Shown: positions 54,737 through 64,000, counted from the stretch's first letter. The stretch: 64,000 nt of DNA from Franzmannia pantelleriensis (GCF_900102875.1 NZ_FNGH01000013.1:1-64000); one strand, 5' to 3'. Notes: generated from the sequence alone by a model not told the origin. A program made the numbers and translations.

Positions 54737-56130
54737 GCCTGCCCCCGAGCCAGGTCATCGCGGGCGCGCTGGGCGGCGGCGCGCACCTGATCCGGCGCGG
54801 TGCCGCCGATATGGTTGCGTGCTGCTACGGAGCCCTCCAGGGTCAGGACCTCGAAGACATCATCGCCGATATCGTGAGAAAACTGGCGTAACTCGTCGAG
54901 GCGCATGTCGGACAGATCCTTGCCTTGTTCGATGCCGTAGGCCACCGACTGGCCGACGATCTCGTGGGCGTCGCGGAAGGCCACGCCCTTGCGGACCAGA
55001 TAGTCGGCCAGGTCGGTGGCGGTGGAGAAGCCGCGGCGCGCGGCCTCGCGCATGTTGTCGGGCTTGGCCTCGATGGCCGGGATCATGTCGGCGAAGGCGC
55101 GCAGGCAGCCCTTGACGGTATCGACGCTGTCGAACAGCGGCTCCTTGTCCTCCTGATTGTCCTTGTTGTAGGCCAGCGGCTGCGACTTCATCAGCGTCAG
55201 CAGGCTCATCAGGTGGCCGTAGACACGGCCGCTCTTGCCGCGTACCAGCTCCGGTACGTCGGGGTTCTTCTTCTGCGGCATGATCGACGAGCCGGTGCAG
55301 AAGCGGTCGGGCAGGTCGATGAAGTCGAACTGGGCACTGGTCCACAGTACCAGCTCCTCGCTCATCCGCGACAGGTGCATCAGCAGCAGGCTGGCGAAGG
55401 CGGTGAATTCGATGGCGAAGTCACGATCGCTGACCGCGTCGAGGCTGTTCTCCGCCGGGCGTTCGAAGCCCAGCAGCTCGGCAGTGACGTGACGGTCGAT
55501 GGGGTAGGTGGTGCCGGCCAGCGCTGCGGCGCCCAGCGGCATCACATTGACGCGGCGGCGGCAATCGGCGAGGCGCTGCTGGTCGCGGGCGACCATCTCC
55601 TGCCAGGCCAGCAGGTGGTGGCCGAAGGTCACCGGCTGGGCGGTCTGCAGGTGGGTGAAGCCAGGCATGATGGTGTCGGCCTCGCGGCTGGCGAGTTCGA
55701 CGAGCCCTTCGCGCAGGCGGCTGAGTTCGGCGTCGATGACGTCGATCTCATCGCGCAGGAACAGGCGGATGTCGGTGGCCACCTGGTCGTTGCGCGAGCG
55801 GCCGGTATGCAGCTTCTTGCCGGTGATGCCGATCTTGTCGGTGAGCCGCGCCTCGATGTTCATGTGCACGTCTTCCAGCGGTACCGACCAGGCGAACTCA
55901 CCGCGCTCGATCTCCCCGGCGATCTCGCCGAGCCCGTCGATGATGGCATCGCGCTCGGCGTCGCTGAGCACGCCGACCCGGGCCAGCATGGTGGCATGGG
56001 CAATGGAACCCTGGATATCGTGCTGGGCGAGGCGCTGGTCGAAGTCCACCGAGGCGGTGAAGCGGGCCACGAAGGCGTCGGTGGGCTCGCTGAAGCGGCC
56101 GCCCCAGGACTGGTTGGTTGGCTTGGTCAT
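54733..56130 (-). CDS. argH: Argininosuccinate lyase
   Basis: The 465-residue enzyme cleaves argininosuccinate to arginine and fumarate. Landmarks are '[44 protein letters not shown]', '[39 protein letters not shown]', '[22 protein letters not shown]' and the signature loop '[23 protein letters not shown]'. I preferred the ATG at 56130 because it gives the usual pseudomonad length; a second ATG lies 4 codons upstream at 56142. It is divergent from hemC and heads the lptM-lysA-dapF operon through a 4-base overlap. Confidence 0.95.
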   Translation of the reverse strand: MTKPTNQSWGGRFSEPTDAFVARFTASVDFDQRLAQHDIQGSIAHATMLARVGVLSDAERDAIIDGLGEIAGEIERGEFAWSVPLEDVHMNIEARLTDKIGITGKKLHTGRSRNDQVATDIRLFLRDEIDVIDAELSRLREGLVELASREADTIMPGFTHLQTAQPVTFGHHLLAWQEMVARDQQRLADCRRRVNVMPLGAAALAGTTYPIDRHVTAELLGFERPAENSLDAVSDRDFAIEFTAFASLLLMHLSRMSEELVLWTSAQFDFIDLPDRFCTGSSIMPQKKNPDVPELVRGKSGRVYGHLMSLLTLMKSQPLAYNKDNQEDKEPLFDSVDTVKGCLRAFADMIPAIEAKPDNMREAARRGFSTATDLADYLVRKGVAFRDAHEIVGQSVAYGIEQGKDLSDMRLDELRQFSHDIGDDVFEVLTLEGSVAARNHIGGTAPDQVRAAAQRARDDLARGQA

Positions 56131-56363
56131 CGGGCTGGACATCCTGCTGTGATCGTGTCGGCGGTTACGGTAGAAGACTCGCGCTCATGGCCGCAAAGTG
56201 TACCAGAGTCGCGCAGGCTGGCCACGCTGCAGGCCGGCCGACTCACGGCACATTTTTCCTGCCTGCAGCGGTGCATTATGATGGGGGCATCATGCGAGGG
56301 CGTCGTCCCTTGCCGTGCTCATTGCCCGGCCAGCGTTGGTCGGGCCTATCCAGGGAGCCCTCC

Positions 56364-57305
56364 GTGCCCGCTTATAGCACCCTACGTATTGCCACCCGCA
56401 AGAGCCTGCTCGCCATGTGGCAGGCCGAACACGTGCGTGACCGTCTGATGGCGGCGCACCCCGGTCTCGAGGTGGAACTGGTGGCGATGTCCACCCGTGG
56501 CGACAAGATCCTCGACACCCCGCTGGCCAAGGTTGGCGGCAAGGGCCTGTTCGTCAAGGAGCTCGAGGAAGCGATGCTCGATGGCCGCGCCGATATCGCG
56601 GTGCACTCGATGAAGGACGTGCCGATGCATTTTCCCGAAGGGCTGGGGCTGTCGGTGATCCTCGAAGGCGCCGAGCCCACCGACGCCTTCGTCTCCAACC
56701 ATTACGATTCGCTCGATGCGCTGCCCGAAGGCGCGCGTATCGGCACCTCGAGTCTGCGCCGTGGCCTGCAGATGCGCGAGGCGCGCCCCGATTTCGAGGT
56801 GTTGAGCCTGCGCGGCAATGTTCAGACCCGCCTCGGCAAGCTCGACGCCGGTGAGTTCGACGCCATCATCCTGGCCACCTCAGGCCTGCGCCGCTTGGGG
56901 CTGGCCGATCGCATCACCGCCGATCTGCCGCCTGAGGTGTGCCTGCCGGCGTGTGGGCAGGGGGCGCTGGGCATCGAGTGCCGCAGCGACGACCACTCGC
57001 TGATCGAACTGCTGGCGCCGCTCGATGATCCAGGCACTGCGACCCGGGTGCGCGCCGAGCGGGCCATGAACACCCGCCTCGAGGGCGGCTGCCAGGTGCC
57101 GATCGGTGGCCATGCGGTGTTCGAAAACGACGGCCAGACGCTGTGGCTGCGGGCGTTGGTGGGTAACCCCGAGGGCACCCAGGTACTGCGCGCCGAGGGC
57201 CGCGGCTCGGCCAGCGAACCCGAGACACTGGGCATTCGCGTGGCCGAGGAGCTGCTCGACCAGGGCGCAGGCGAGATCCTGGCCCAGGTCTACGGCGACG
57301 TCTGA
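56364..57305 (+). CDS. hemC: Porphobilinogen deaminase (hydroxymethylbilane synthase)
   Basis: The 313-residue enzyme polymerises four porphobilinogens to hydroxymethylbilane. It has '[17 protein letters not shown]', '[33 protein letters not shown]' with the catalytic aspartate, 'GTSSLRR', '[12 protein letters not shown]', and the dipyrromethane-cofactor cysteine C243 in '[14 protein letters not shown]'. The start is a GTG at 56364 with AGGGAG 6 bases upstream; more upstream codons are open but not conserved. Its stop overlaps the hemD start by one base. Confidence 0.94.
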   Translation: MPAYSTLRIATRKSLLAMWQAEHVRDRLMAAHPGLEVELVAMSTRGDKILDTPLAKVGGKGLFVKELEEAMLDGRADIAVHSMKDVPMHFPEGLGLSVILEGAEPTDAFVSNHYDSLDALPEGARIGTSSLRRGLQMREARPDFEVLSLRGNVQTRLGKLDAGEFDAIILATSGLRRLGLADRITADLPPEVCLPACGQGALGIECRSDDHSLIELLAPLDDPGTATRVRAERAMNTRLEGGCQVPIGGHAVFENDGQTLWLRALVGNPEGTQVLRAEGRGSASEPETLGIRVAEELLDQGAGEILAQVYGDV

Positions 57306-58096
57306 TGGCGTTGCCGATCCTGCTGACGCGCCCCGGTGAACGCGGCGCGCGTCTGGCCGCGGCGCTGGCCGCCCAGGGGCAGATGCCGCAGCACCTGGAG
57401 GTGATGGGGCTCGAAGCGCTCGATGAGGACGCCCAGCAGCGCAGCATATGGCTGGATATCGACCAGTTCTCGCGCATCGTGGTGGTCAGCCCTTACGCCG
57501 CCGAACGGCTGGCTGAGGCGCTGGACCGCTACTGGCCGCAGTTGCCGCTGGGGCCGGCCTTCTACGCGGTGGGCCAGGCCACCGCCGAAACCCTGCACCG
57601 CTACCTAGGGGTGCGGGTACATGTTCCACCGCCGGGCAGCGGTGACACCAGCGAAGACCTGCTGACACTGCCGTCGCTGGCGCGCCTCGACGAACAGAAG
57701 GTGCTGCTGGTGGCCGGGGAAGGTGGCCGACCGTTGCTCGCCGAGACCCTGGCCGCGCGTGGCGCACGGGTCACGCGTCTGGCACTCTATCGACGAGTGA
57801 TGCATCCGCCGCGGGGGGCCGCCGCGGAGCGGTTGGCGAGCGGCGACTATGCGGCGTTGGTGATCTCCAGCGGAGAACTGCTCGAATATCTGGCAGGATG
57901 GTGTCAATCACGCGCCTTGAACCAACCGCTAATCGTTTCCAGTCGACGTTTGGCTACACTGGCAGACAGCTTGGGCTTCACCAAAGTGCGGATTGCCGGT
58001 GGCGCCTCGGTGGCGGCCCTGAGTGCAGCAGTCGAGGATATCGACGGGCGGGACGATGGTGCAGTAATCGATCATGACGATCTTGAAAAGGGCTAG
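57305..58096 (+). CDS. hemD: Uroporphyrinogen-III synthase
   Basis: The 263-residue HemD closes hydroxymethylbilane to uroporphyrinogen III. The family is poorly conserved, but it has 'ILLTRPGERGARLAAALAAQG', 'FYAVGQATAETLHRYLG', 'VLLVAGEGGRPLLAETLAARGARVTRLALYRR' and the C-terminal 'LIVSSRRLATLADSLGFTKVRIAGGAS'. Position directly after hemC (TGATG-type overlap) and before hemX confirms it. Confidence 0.92.
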   Translation: MALPILLTRPGERGARLAAALAAQGQMPQHLEVMGLEALDEDAQQRSIWLDIDQFSRIVVVSPYAAERLAEALDRYWPQLPLGPAFYAVGQATAETLHRYLGVRVHVPPPGSGDTSEDLLTLPSLARLDEQKVLLVAGEGGRPLLAETLAARGARVTRLALYRRVMHPPRGAAAERLASGDYAALVISSGELLEYLAGWCQSRALNQPLIVSSRRLATLADSLGFTKVRIAGGASVAALSAAVEDIDGRDDGAVIDHDDLEKG

Positions 58097-58102
58097 CGAC
58101 AG

Positions 58103-59641
58103 ATGAGCAAGCAACCACACGATCAGGACGATAATCAGACGCCATCCGGTGATACCCCGCCTGGGACGTCTTCCCGCGGCACCGACAGTGCATCCGCGAC
58201 CTCATCTGACACGGCCTCATCGGCCAAGGGCGGTGGTCGTTCGCGCAGCCGCCGACGCGGCACCAAGGCGCCCGCCGAACGTGCAGCTGCGGCCGCCTCC
58301 AGCGAGACGGGCGCCGCCAAGAGCGGCGACACCAAGGGGAGCGACAGCGCTGATGCCAAAGCGGCTGATGTGCCGAGCGCCGCCGCGTCTGATGAAAGCG
58401 GTGGTGATAGCAAGGCCGACAAGTCCTCGCGAGCCACCCCCAAAGCCGGTGGCGGGGCCCCCGCCAAGTCTAGCGAGCCCAAGGCCGCTGCCGAGAGCGC
58501 CTCCAAGCCGACCGATGGCAAGGGCGAGGCAGGCGCTGATAAGCAGCCGCCCCCGCCGCGCACCACCACGCCGCCTCCCGAGGACGGCGGTGGCAGCAAG
58601 ACCGGGCTGATCGCGCTGGTGTTGGCGGTACTGCTCGGCCTGGCGCTGCTGCTGGCCGCCTGGCAGGGCTGGGAACGGCTCGAGGCGCAGCAGCAGCGCA
58701 TTGCCGACCTCGAAGCACGCAGCGGCGATGCCGCCAGCCGTGACGAGCTGGCAGCGCTGGAGAGCCGTCTCGACGAGGGGGAGAGCGAGCGCGACGCGGC
58801 GCTGGATGACGCCTTGGCCAGCCTGCGCGGCGAGTTCGACGATTATCGTAGTGAGGTCGACGAGACCCTCGACCGCGTGCTCGACGAGCTCTCCAGCGAG
58901 CAGGACGCCGACGAGCGTGAATGGCTGCACGCCGAGGCCGCCTATCTGCTGCGCCTGGCCAATCAGCGCCTGCAGCTGGAACGCGACGCCGACGGCGCTG
59001 CGGCGCTGCTGCGCACCGCCGATGGCCGTCTGCGCGACGCCGATAACCCGGCGCTGACCCCGGTGCGTCGGGCGATCTCCTCTGAACTGGCGGCATTGGA
59101 TGCGGTACCGCGGGTCGACCGTACCGGGCTTTACCTGGCCCTCGACGCCCAGCAGGAACAGCTCGCCGGGCTGCCGCTGGATCAGGATATCGAGCAGATC
59201 GCCGCCGAGTCGGGGATCGAGCAGCCGCCCTCGGGTAACTGGCAGCAGCAGCTATCGCGCTTTGGCGCCGAGCTGCGCGACCTGGTCACGGTGCGCCGCC
59301 ACGACGAGGCGCTGGAGGCACTGATCGCCCCCGAGCAGGAGGCCTACCTGCGCCAGAACGTCCGACTGCTGATCGAGCAGGCTCAGCTGGCGCTGCTCAA
59401 GGAAGAGGAAGCGCTGTTCGAAGCCAGCCTCGACAAGGCGATCACCCTGGTCGAGGCCTACTATGACGCCGACAGTGAGGGTGTACAGCGGGTCCTCGAG
59501 CGGCTCGGCGAACTTCGCGAGGCGGCGATTCGCCCCGAGCTGCCGGATATCAGCGGCTCCCAGCAGGCGCTGGCCGAGTTCATCGAGCGGCGCTTCAACG
59601 GCGGCGCGGACAACGGCGACGATGAGGGAGACGAGGCATGA
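58103..59641 (+). CDS. hemX: HemX-type membrane protein of the haem operon
   Basis: The 512-residue protein has a long, disordered cytoplasmic region (about 1-165) rich in Ser, Ala, Asp, Lys and Gly, with a proline tract just before one membrane helix (about 167-187). A long coiled coil (about 190-290) and a helical HemX domain follow, with 'AEAAYLLRLANQRLQLERDADGAAALLRTADGRL' and 'YLRQNVRLLIEQAQLALLKEEEALFEASLDKAI'. It is often misnamed uroporphyrinogen-III methyltransferase, but it has no methyltransferase motif. It ends 4 bases inside hemY and probably acts with it. Confidence 0.88.
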   Translation: MSKQPHDQDDNQTPSGDTPPGTSSRGTDSASATSSDTASSAKGGGRSRSRRRGTKAPAERAAAAASSETGAAKSGDTKGSDSADAKAADVPSAAASDESGGDSKADKSSRATPKAGGGAPAKSSEPKAAAESASKPTDGKGEAGADKQPPPPRTTTPPPEDGGGSKTGLIALVLAVLLGLALLLAAWQGWERLEAQQQRIADLEARSGDAASRDELAALESRLDEGESERDAALDDALASLRGEFDDYRSEVDETLDRVLDELSSEQDADEREWLHAEAAYLLRLANQRLQLERDADGAAALLRTADGRLRDADNPALTPVRRAISSELAALDAVPRVDRTGLYLALDAQQEQLAGLPLDQDIEQIAAESGIEQPPSGNWQQQLSRFGAELRDLVTVRRHDEALEALIAPEQEAYLRQNVRLLIEQAQLALLKEEEALFEASLDKAITLVEAYYDADSEGVQRVLERLGELREAAIRPELPDISGSQQALAEFIERRFNGGADNGDDEGDEA

Positions 59642-60861
59642 GAAAATTGATCCTCATCGTCGTTCTCGGCCTGGCACTGGGGGCGCTGTTCGGCCAGCTG
59701 ATGGTCAGTGTGCCTGGCTACTGGCTGGTGCGGGTCGGCGACACCTCACTACAGACGTCGTTTTGGTTCGGGTTGATCCTGCTGCTGGGCGGTTTCCTGG
59801 TGCTGCACTTCGTGCTGCGGGTGCTCAGCCGTATGCGTCACCCGGTCAGCCGGCTCAAGCTGTGGAACAGCCGTACCCGTAACCGCAACGCCATGAAAAG
59901 CACCGTGCGCGGCCTGGTGGCACTGGCCGAAGGACGCTGGAAGCGTGCCGAGAAGGCCCTGGTCAAGTCGGCGGACGACTCCAGCACCCCGCTGGTCAAC
60001 TACCTCTCCGCGGCGCTGGCGGCCCACTACCAGGGCCGCTACGACCAGGCCGATACCCTGCTCAAACGCGCCCACCTGAGCACTGAGGGCGCCGATACCG
60101 CGGTGGGCATGGTCCAGGCTCAGCTGATGCTCGACCGGCATCAGTTCGAGGAGGCGTTGGCGACCCTGACCCGCCTCGACAAGCAGCTGCCCAACCACCC
60201 CCAGGTGCTCAAGCAGCTCAAGCAGGCCTATCTCAGCGTCAACGACTGGGACGGCCTGCGGCGACTGATTCCACGCCTCGCTGCCCAGCAGTTGATTGCT
60301 CCCGACGAGCGCCAGACCCTCGAGCAGCGCGCCTATCGCGAGCTGATCGTGCAGGCGGCGCGTCAGCCCGGCGACATCGAGCGGGTGCGTAACCTGTGGG
60401 CCGATATGCCCGACTACCTGCGCAGCGACATCGAGCTGGTGGTGATCTACGCCGAGGCGCTGGTGCGCGGTGGCGAAGAGGGTATCGCCGAGCGCCTGCT
60501 GCGCCACTCGCTCAAGGAGCACTGGGATCATCGTCTGGTGCTGCGCTACGGTCTGCTCAACGTCGACGCGGCGCGCCAGCTGGTGTATGCCGAGAAGTGG
60601 TTGCAGGAGCGTCCCAACGATCCCGACCTGCTGCTGACCCTAGGCCGACTGTCATTGCGCAACGCCTACTGGGGCAAGGCGCAGGAGTACTTCGAGGCCA
60701 GCCAGCGCCAGCGCCCCAGTGGCGTGGTGTGCGCCGAGCTAGCGCGGCTCTACGCCAATCTCGGCGAGCACAACAAGAGCCAGCTCTACTACCGCCAGAG
60801 CGTCGAGCTGCTCGACAAGTCGCTGCCGTCGCTCCCTCAGCCCAGCGACGACAATCGCTGA
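59638..60861 (+). CDS. hemY: HemY (TPR-containing inner-membrane protein of the haem operon)
   Basis: The 407-residue protein has two N-terminal membrane helices (about 3-22 and 42-62). A cytoplasmic or periplasmic TPR-rich region follows, with 'RGLVALAEGRWKRAEKALVKSADDSSTPLVNYLSAALAAHYQGRYDQADTLLKRAH', repeated motifs and 'DPDLLLTLGRLSLRNAYWGKAQEYFEAS'. This is the proteobacterial HemY family, unrelated to the Bacillus HemY protoporphyrinogen oxidase. Its role in haem synthesis is not settled. A strong terminator follows. Confidence 0.9.
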   Translation: MRKLILIVVLGLALGALFGQLMVSVPGYWLVRVGDTSLQTSFWFGLILLLGGFLVLHFVLRVLSRMRHPVSRLKLWNSRTRNRNAMKSTVRGLVALAEGRWKRAEKALVKSADDSSTPLVNYLSAALAAHYQGRYDQADTLLKRAHLSTEGADTAVGMVQAQLMLDRHQFEEALATLTRLDKQLPNHPQVLKQLKQAYLSVNDWDGLRRLIPRLAAQQLIAPDERQTLEQRAYRELIVQAARQPGDIERVRNLWADMPDYLRSDIELVVIYAEALVRGGEEGIAERLLRHSLKEHWDHRLVLRYGLLNVDAARQLVYAEKWLQERPNDPDLLLTLGRLSLRNAYWGKAQEYFEASQRQRPSGVVCAELARLYANLGEHNKSQLYYRQSVELLDKSLPSLPQPSDDNR

Positions 60862-60881
60862 GCCCACCAATTTGCTCTCCT

Positions 60882-60905
60882 GGGCGCCGTGAGGCGCCCT
60901 TTTTT
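60882..60905 (+). terminator. Rho-independent terminator of hemCDXY
   Basis: A 7-bp stem GGGCGCC (60882-60888) with GGCGCCC (60893-60899), a 4-base loop and six T residues (60900-60905) lies 20 bases after hemY. Confidence 0.9.
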
Positions 60906-60975
60906 ATGTCGGAAGGAAACGTATCCAGTAGTTTTATCTTTTGTATACGTCATTGGTCTATCAGAGCTTGTCCAA

Positions 60976-61041
60976 ACGGTCAGAAATTGCCTACCCTGTG
61001 ATTGTTTGACCGAAAGGTCAGGGGCCTCGCGATGCCTCTGG
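60976..61041 (+). promoter_or_regulatory. Structured leader with competing stems upstream of the purine permease
   Basis: TGACC (61007-61011) can pair either with GGTCA upstream (60978-60982) or with GGTCA downstream (61016-61020, GAAA tetraloop). A third stem (61018-61025 with 61034-61041) overlaps the downstream choice. Mutually exclusive stems in a leader before a nucleobase transporter suggest a riboswitch or attenuator, but I do not recognise a known class. Confidence 0.4.
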
Positions 61042-61074
61042 TCTATGACAGCCAACAACAACAGGATCATGACG

Positions 61075-62448
61075 ATGCAACACTCCTCCACTACCGCCGA
61101 CACGGCCTCAGAGTCGTCTGGCCAGGCTCCGGGAGAGAGCAACTGGCTGGAGCGCTATTTCCGTATACGTGATCGTGGCTCGACACTGCGTACCGAGGTG
61201 CTGGCCGGTGTTGCCACCTTCCTGGCATCGATGTACATCATCGTGGTCAATCCGGCGATTCTCTCGGATGCCGGCATTCCGTTCTCGGCAGCGCTCTCGG
61301 CAACGGTACTGATCAGTTTCATGAGCAGCCTGGCGATGGGGCTGTACGCGCGCAACCCGATTCTGGTAGCCCCCGGTATGGGCATGAATGCGCTGTTTAC
61401 CTATACCCTGGTGCAGGGTGCCGGGCTGTCGTGGGAGGTAGCGCTGGGCTGCGTTTTCTGGTCGGGGGTGCTGTTCGCGACCCTGGCGATGTTCAATGTG
61501 CGCAAGGCGATCATCGAGGCGATCCCGGCCTCGCTGCGCTATGCGATCACCTGCGGGATTGGCCTTTTCATCACCTTCATCGGGCTCAAGAACGCCGGCT
61601 TCATCGTCGGCAGCGATGCCACCCTGGTGTCGCTGGGCAGCATGGACCCGACCCTGATCACCTTCTTCGTCGGCATGATGGCGACGGCGATCATGGTCAT
61701 CCTGCGCTTCAACGGCGCGCTGATCCTGGGTATCGCGCTGACCACCCTGCTGGCTACGCCGATGGGGCGGATGTGGGGCGGTGACGTGATGGTCGAGTGG
61801 AGCGGCCTGGCCGCCTGGCCCGACTTCAGTGCGGTGATGCAGGTGGATATCTGGGGCGCGCTGAAGGTTGCATACCTGCCGTTCATCTTCGTGATGCTGT
61901 TCACCAACTTCTTCGATGCGCTGTCGTGCTTCATGGCACTCTCCGAGTCCGCCGATCTCAAGGACGAGGATGGCAACCCGCGCAACCTCAAGCGCTCGAT
62001 GACCGTGGATGCCTTCGCCTCGATGATCGCCGCACCGCTCGGCACCAGTGCCGCCCAGACCTTCATCGAGTCCGGTGCGGGGGTCGCCCAGGGTGGACGC
62101 ACCGGTCTGGTGGCAGTGGTCATCGCGGTGCTGTTCCTGCCGTTCCTGTTCCTCTCGCCGCTGCTGTCGCTGGTGCCGTCGATCGCCACCGCGCCGGCGC
62201 TGGTGCTGGTCGGACTGTTCATGCTGGCACCGATCAGCAAGATCGACTGGACCCGCTACGACGAGGCGTTTCCGGCCTTTCTGGCGATCATCCTGATGCC
62301 GCTGACCTACTCGATCACTCTGGGGATCGCCTTCGGCTTCCTCAGCTTCGTGATGATCAAGCTGTTCACCGGCCGCATTGAGGCGATCAAGCCGGCAATG
62401 TGGGTGTCGGCGGCGCTCAGCGTAGTGATGCTGGTGACCACCCACTGA
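61075..62448 (+). CDS. NCS2 family purine permease (AzgA/GhxP-like)
   Basis: The 457-residue inner-membrane protein has about 12-14 helices. It shows the COG2252 blocks 'TLRTEVLAGVATFLASMYIIVVNPAILSDAG', 'LVAPGMGMNALFTYTLVQG', 'FFDALSCFMALSESADL' and 'GTSAAQTFIESGAGVAQGGRTGLVAVV'. This group imports adenine, guanine or hypoxanthine with protons. I took the ATG at 61075 because AGGA lies 8 bases upstream; the ATG at 61069 is too close to it. The 213-base leader is long and structured. Confidence 0.88.
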   Translation: MQHSSTTADTASESSGQAPGESNWLERYFRIRDRGSTLRTEVLAGVATFLASMYIIVVNPAILSDAGIPFSAALSATVLISFMSSLAMGLYARNPILVAPGMGMNALFTYTLVQGAGLSWEVALGCVFWSGVLFATLAMFNVRKAIIEAIPASLRYAITCGIGLFITFIGLKNAGFIVGSDATLVSLGSMDPTLITFFVGMMATAIMVILRFNGALILGIALTTLLATPMGRMWGGDVMVEWSGLAAWPDFSAVMQVDIWGALKVAYLPFIFVMLFTNFFDALSCFMALSESADLKDEDGNPRNLKRSMTVDAFASMIAAPLGTSAAQTFIESGAGVAQGGRTGLVAVVIAVLFLPFLFLSPLLSLVPSIATAPALVLVGLFMLAPISKIDWTRYDEAFPAFLAIILMPLTYSITLGIAFGFLSFVMIKLFTGRIEAIKPAMWVSAALSVVMLVTTH

Positions 62449-62470
62449 GTTATCGCTTTGCCGCAACGAC

Positions 62471-62500
62471 AAAGGGGCTGCCAATGGCAGCCCCTTTTGC
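62471..62500. terminator. Bidirectional terminator after the purine permease
   Basis: A 12-bp stem AAAGGGGCTGCC (62471-62482) with 62486-62497 and a 3-base loop lies between the convergent permease and mechanosensitive-channel genes. A-rich and T-rich flanks lie on both sides. Confidence 0.85.
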
Positions 62501-62524
62501 GTGGGTGGGGAGGTGGTAACGAGT

Positions 62525-64000
62525 TCAGTCGTCGTCGAAATCGCCCTTGAACTCGGGGTTGGGCTGCGAGCGCGGATCGTCCTGGCCGATGCGACTCTGC
62601 TCCCCGGAGCTTGGCTGGCCGCCTGGGCGGCCGTTGATGTCGAACGGCTGACGCATGGTGCGCAGGTTGGCCGGCGGCGCTTCGCCCTCCTTGCCGACAC
62701 CGAAGTAGAGGGTGGTGTGCGGGAAGGGGATCTCGATGCCCTTGGCGTCGAAGTGCAGCTTGACCAGACGGTTGAAGGCGCGGCCAGTGGCCCACTGGGT
62801 GCCCGGCGTAGTCTTGATGCGCACACGGATGTTGACCGAACTGTCGGCCAGCGCCACGACCCCGGCGACTTCCAGCGGTGCCAGGATATTGGCCTTGTGG
62901 GCATCGTCGTTGGCCAGCTCGTCGAAGGCCTCACGCAGCACCACGATCGCCTCGTCGATGCTCTCGCGGTAGGCGATGCCGTATTCGCCGACGTGATAGC
63001 CGAACTCGCGCATGTAGTTGGAGACGGTGTCTACGCTGGAGAAGGGCACGATGTGGTAGGTGCCGTTGAGATCGCGAATGCCTACCGAGCGGATGCTGAG
63101 GCGCTCGGCAGTTCCGGTGATGCCGCCTACGGTGACCACGTCGCCGTTGTTCATGGCGTTCTCGATCTGGATGAACACCCCGGTGATGATGTCCTGCACC
63201 AGCTTCTGGGCACCGAAGCCGATGGCCAGGCCGAGCACACCGGCACCGGCGATCAGCGGACCGATATTGATGCCGATCTCGGCCAGCACGATCATCAGCG
63301 TGATGGTCACCAGGGCAATTGCCAGGGCATTGCGGAACAGCGTCAGCAGCGTCTTGGCGCGGGCATCGGGCTCGCCGGTACCGGTATCGGGATTGAGCTT
63401 GTGCTCGATCAGGCTGGCCAGCGCCAGCCAGGCGCCAATGGCCAGTACCAGGATCACCGCCACGCTGACCGCCTTGCCAATCATTCCGCGGCCGGCCTCG
63501 GAGGCGTACCAGGCAGCGGCGTCGAAGGCGCCCCAGGCATTCAGCACCAGCATGAGCACAGCGATCAGAATCACCGCTCGGATGGCCCGCAGGGCGTTGG
63601 GCACATAGCTGTTGAGGCGCGGTTCGAGCATCGGCAGCTTGCGCCGGAGGTCATCGGATAGGCGGATATGGCGGCCGATGGTCTGGGTCAGCAGTGCCGA
63701 GATCAGCGCCCCCGCGCCGACCACCAGCAGCGTCTGCAGGGTGGCGACCATGACGAACGGCAGCGCGTCCTCGGGGCGGATAAGCGTGACCACCAGCACC
63801 ATCAGGAAGTACAGGATGGCCAACCAGTGCCACAGCCGCGCAAAAAGCTGCAGCGACATGCGGGTGGCGCTCAGTGAGCTGCGCTCGGCCATGCCCTCGA
63901 TGGCTTGGCGCAGCTTGAGACGGTTCTTGAGCACCTTGCCGACGGCGTAGACAAAGGCACCGAGCATGATCAGCGTGCCGATGCTTTCGCCAAGCGCTGG
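62525..64000 (-). CDS. MscS-family mechanosensitive channel (5' end beyond the window)
   Basis: The frame is open to the right edge, so the N-terminus is missing; 491 codons are visible. Several N-terminal helices precede the channel core, 'LAEIGINIGPLIAGAGVLGLAIGFGAQKLVQDIITGVFIQIENAMNNGDVV', which is the MscS pore helix TM3 and beta domain. 'GTAERLSIRSVGIRDLNGTYHIVPFSSVDTVSNYMREF' follows, with a disordered acidic C-terminus (about the last 50 residues). The many extra helices point to a large YbiO-type member rather than small MscS. It would release solutes such as ectoine on hypo-osmotic shock. An in-frame ATG at 63967 is probably internal. Confidence 0.88.
   Translation of the reverse strand, partial: PALGESIGTLIMLGAFVYAVGKVLKNRLKLRQAIEGMAERSSLSATRMSLQLFARLWHWLAILYFLMVLVVTLIRPEDALPFVMVATLQTLLVVGAGALISALLTQTIGRHIRLSDDLRRKLPMLEPRLNSYVPNALRAIRAVILIAVLMLVLNAWGAFDAAAWYASEAGRGMIGKAVSVAVILVLAIGAWLALASLIEHKLNPDTGTGEPDARAKTLLTLFRNALAIALVTITLMIVLAEIGINIGPLIAGAGVLGLAIGFGAQKLVQDIITGVFIQIENAMNNGDVVTVGGITGTAERLSIRSVGIRDLNGTYHIVPFSSVDTVSNYMREFGYHVGEYGIAYRESIDEAIVVLREAFDELANDDAHKANILAPLEVAGVVALADSSVNIRVRIKTTPGTQWATGRAFNRLVKLHFDAKGIEIPFPHTTLYFGVGKEGEAPPANLRTMRQPFDINGRPGGQPSSGEQSRIGQDDPRSQPNPEFKGDFDDD

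Overview
This window is a densely packed, high-GC chromosomal segment of a gammaproteobacterium, most likely a Halomonas-type halophile (Halomonadaceae). The evidence is a complete teaABCD ectoine/hydroxyectoine TRAP uptake locus with its universal-stress partner, acidic proteins throughout, and gammaproteobacterial gene clusters (hemCDXY, lptM-lysA-dapF-DUF484-xerC, engB/cytochrome c4/dsbA). Nearly all of it is core metabolism, transport and regulation. The only mobile-element traces are a transposase tail at the left edge, a 143-bp palindromic MITE-like unit and a few intergenic repeats. I saw no prophage, CRISPR array, rRNA or tRNA.

Layout. 1-4 kb: transposase end, djlA, a glutathione transferase, ribA, hemE and a VanZ-like protein. 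4-8.6 kb: the aapJQMP general amino-acid ABC transporter, preceded by an NtrC-type site and a sigma-54 promoter. 8.6-14.9 kb: a GAF/PAS/GGDEF diguanylate cyclase, a histidine phosphatase and a phnD-phnC-phnE-phnE phosphonate-type transporter. 15-19.4 kb: a host-attachment-family protein, a chemoreceptor with a sigma-28 promoter, and the divergent finR/fpr pair. 19.4-21.9 kb: ammonium transporter amtB between two PII genes, again with sigma-54 and NtrC sites. 22-30.7 kb: ubiK, comM, a palindromic repeat, a lipoprotein/hydrolase pair, glcB, a thioesterase, a DUF423 protein, thiS-thiG and trmB. 30.7-31.1 kb: a gene-free stretch holding a dispersed-type repeat and a probable Fur-controlled small RNA. 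31-39 kb: an AEC transporter, an SCO pair, a type 2 PHA depolymerase, an FKBP isomerase and teaABCD. 39-50 kb: ABC-F protein, dtd, a tandem Usp protein, thiD, an orphan TRAP permease pair, a phosphodiesterase-fold enzyme, dsbA, cytochrome c4 and engB. 50-62.5 kb: a minus-strand operon from argH to a HAD phosphatase, the plus-strand hemCDXY operon and a purine permease with a structured leader. The right edge cuts a large MscS-type channel gene.

How it fits together. Two loci (aap and glnK-amtB-glnK) carry matching nitrogen-limitation signals, so amino-acid and ammonium uptake are probably co-regulated by NtrC and RpoN. In three solute transporters (aap, phn, tea) a strong hairpin lies between the binding-protein gene and the next transporter gene, as expected if the binding protein is made in excess. 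The most novel candidate is the minus-strand transcript of about 120 nt at 31076-30957. It has an AT-rich upstream block, a TTGACG-N17-TATCTT promoter with a Fur-box-like sequence between the two hexamers, three hairpins with the last followed by U-rich sequence, and an unpaired segment complementary to an ideal ribosome-binding site plus AUG. This is the architecture of an iron-stress sRNA, although I do not recognise its sequence as PrrF or RyhB.
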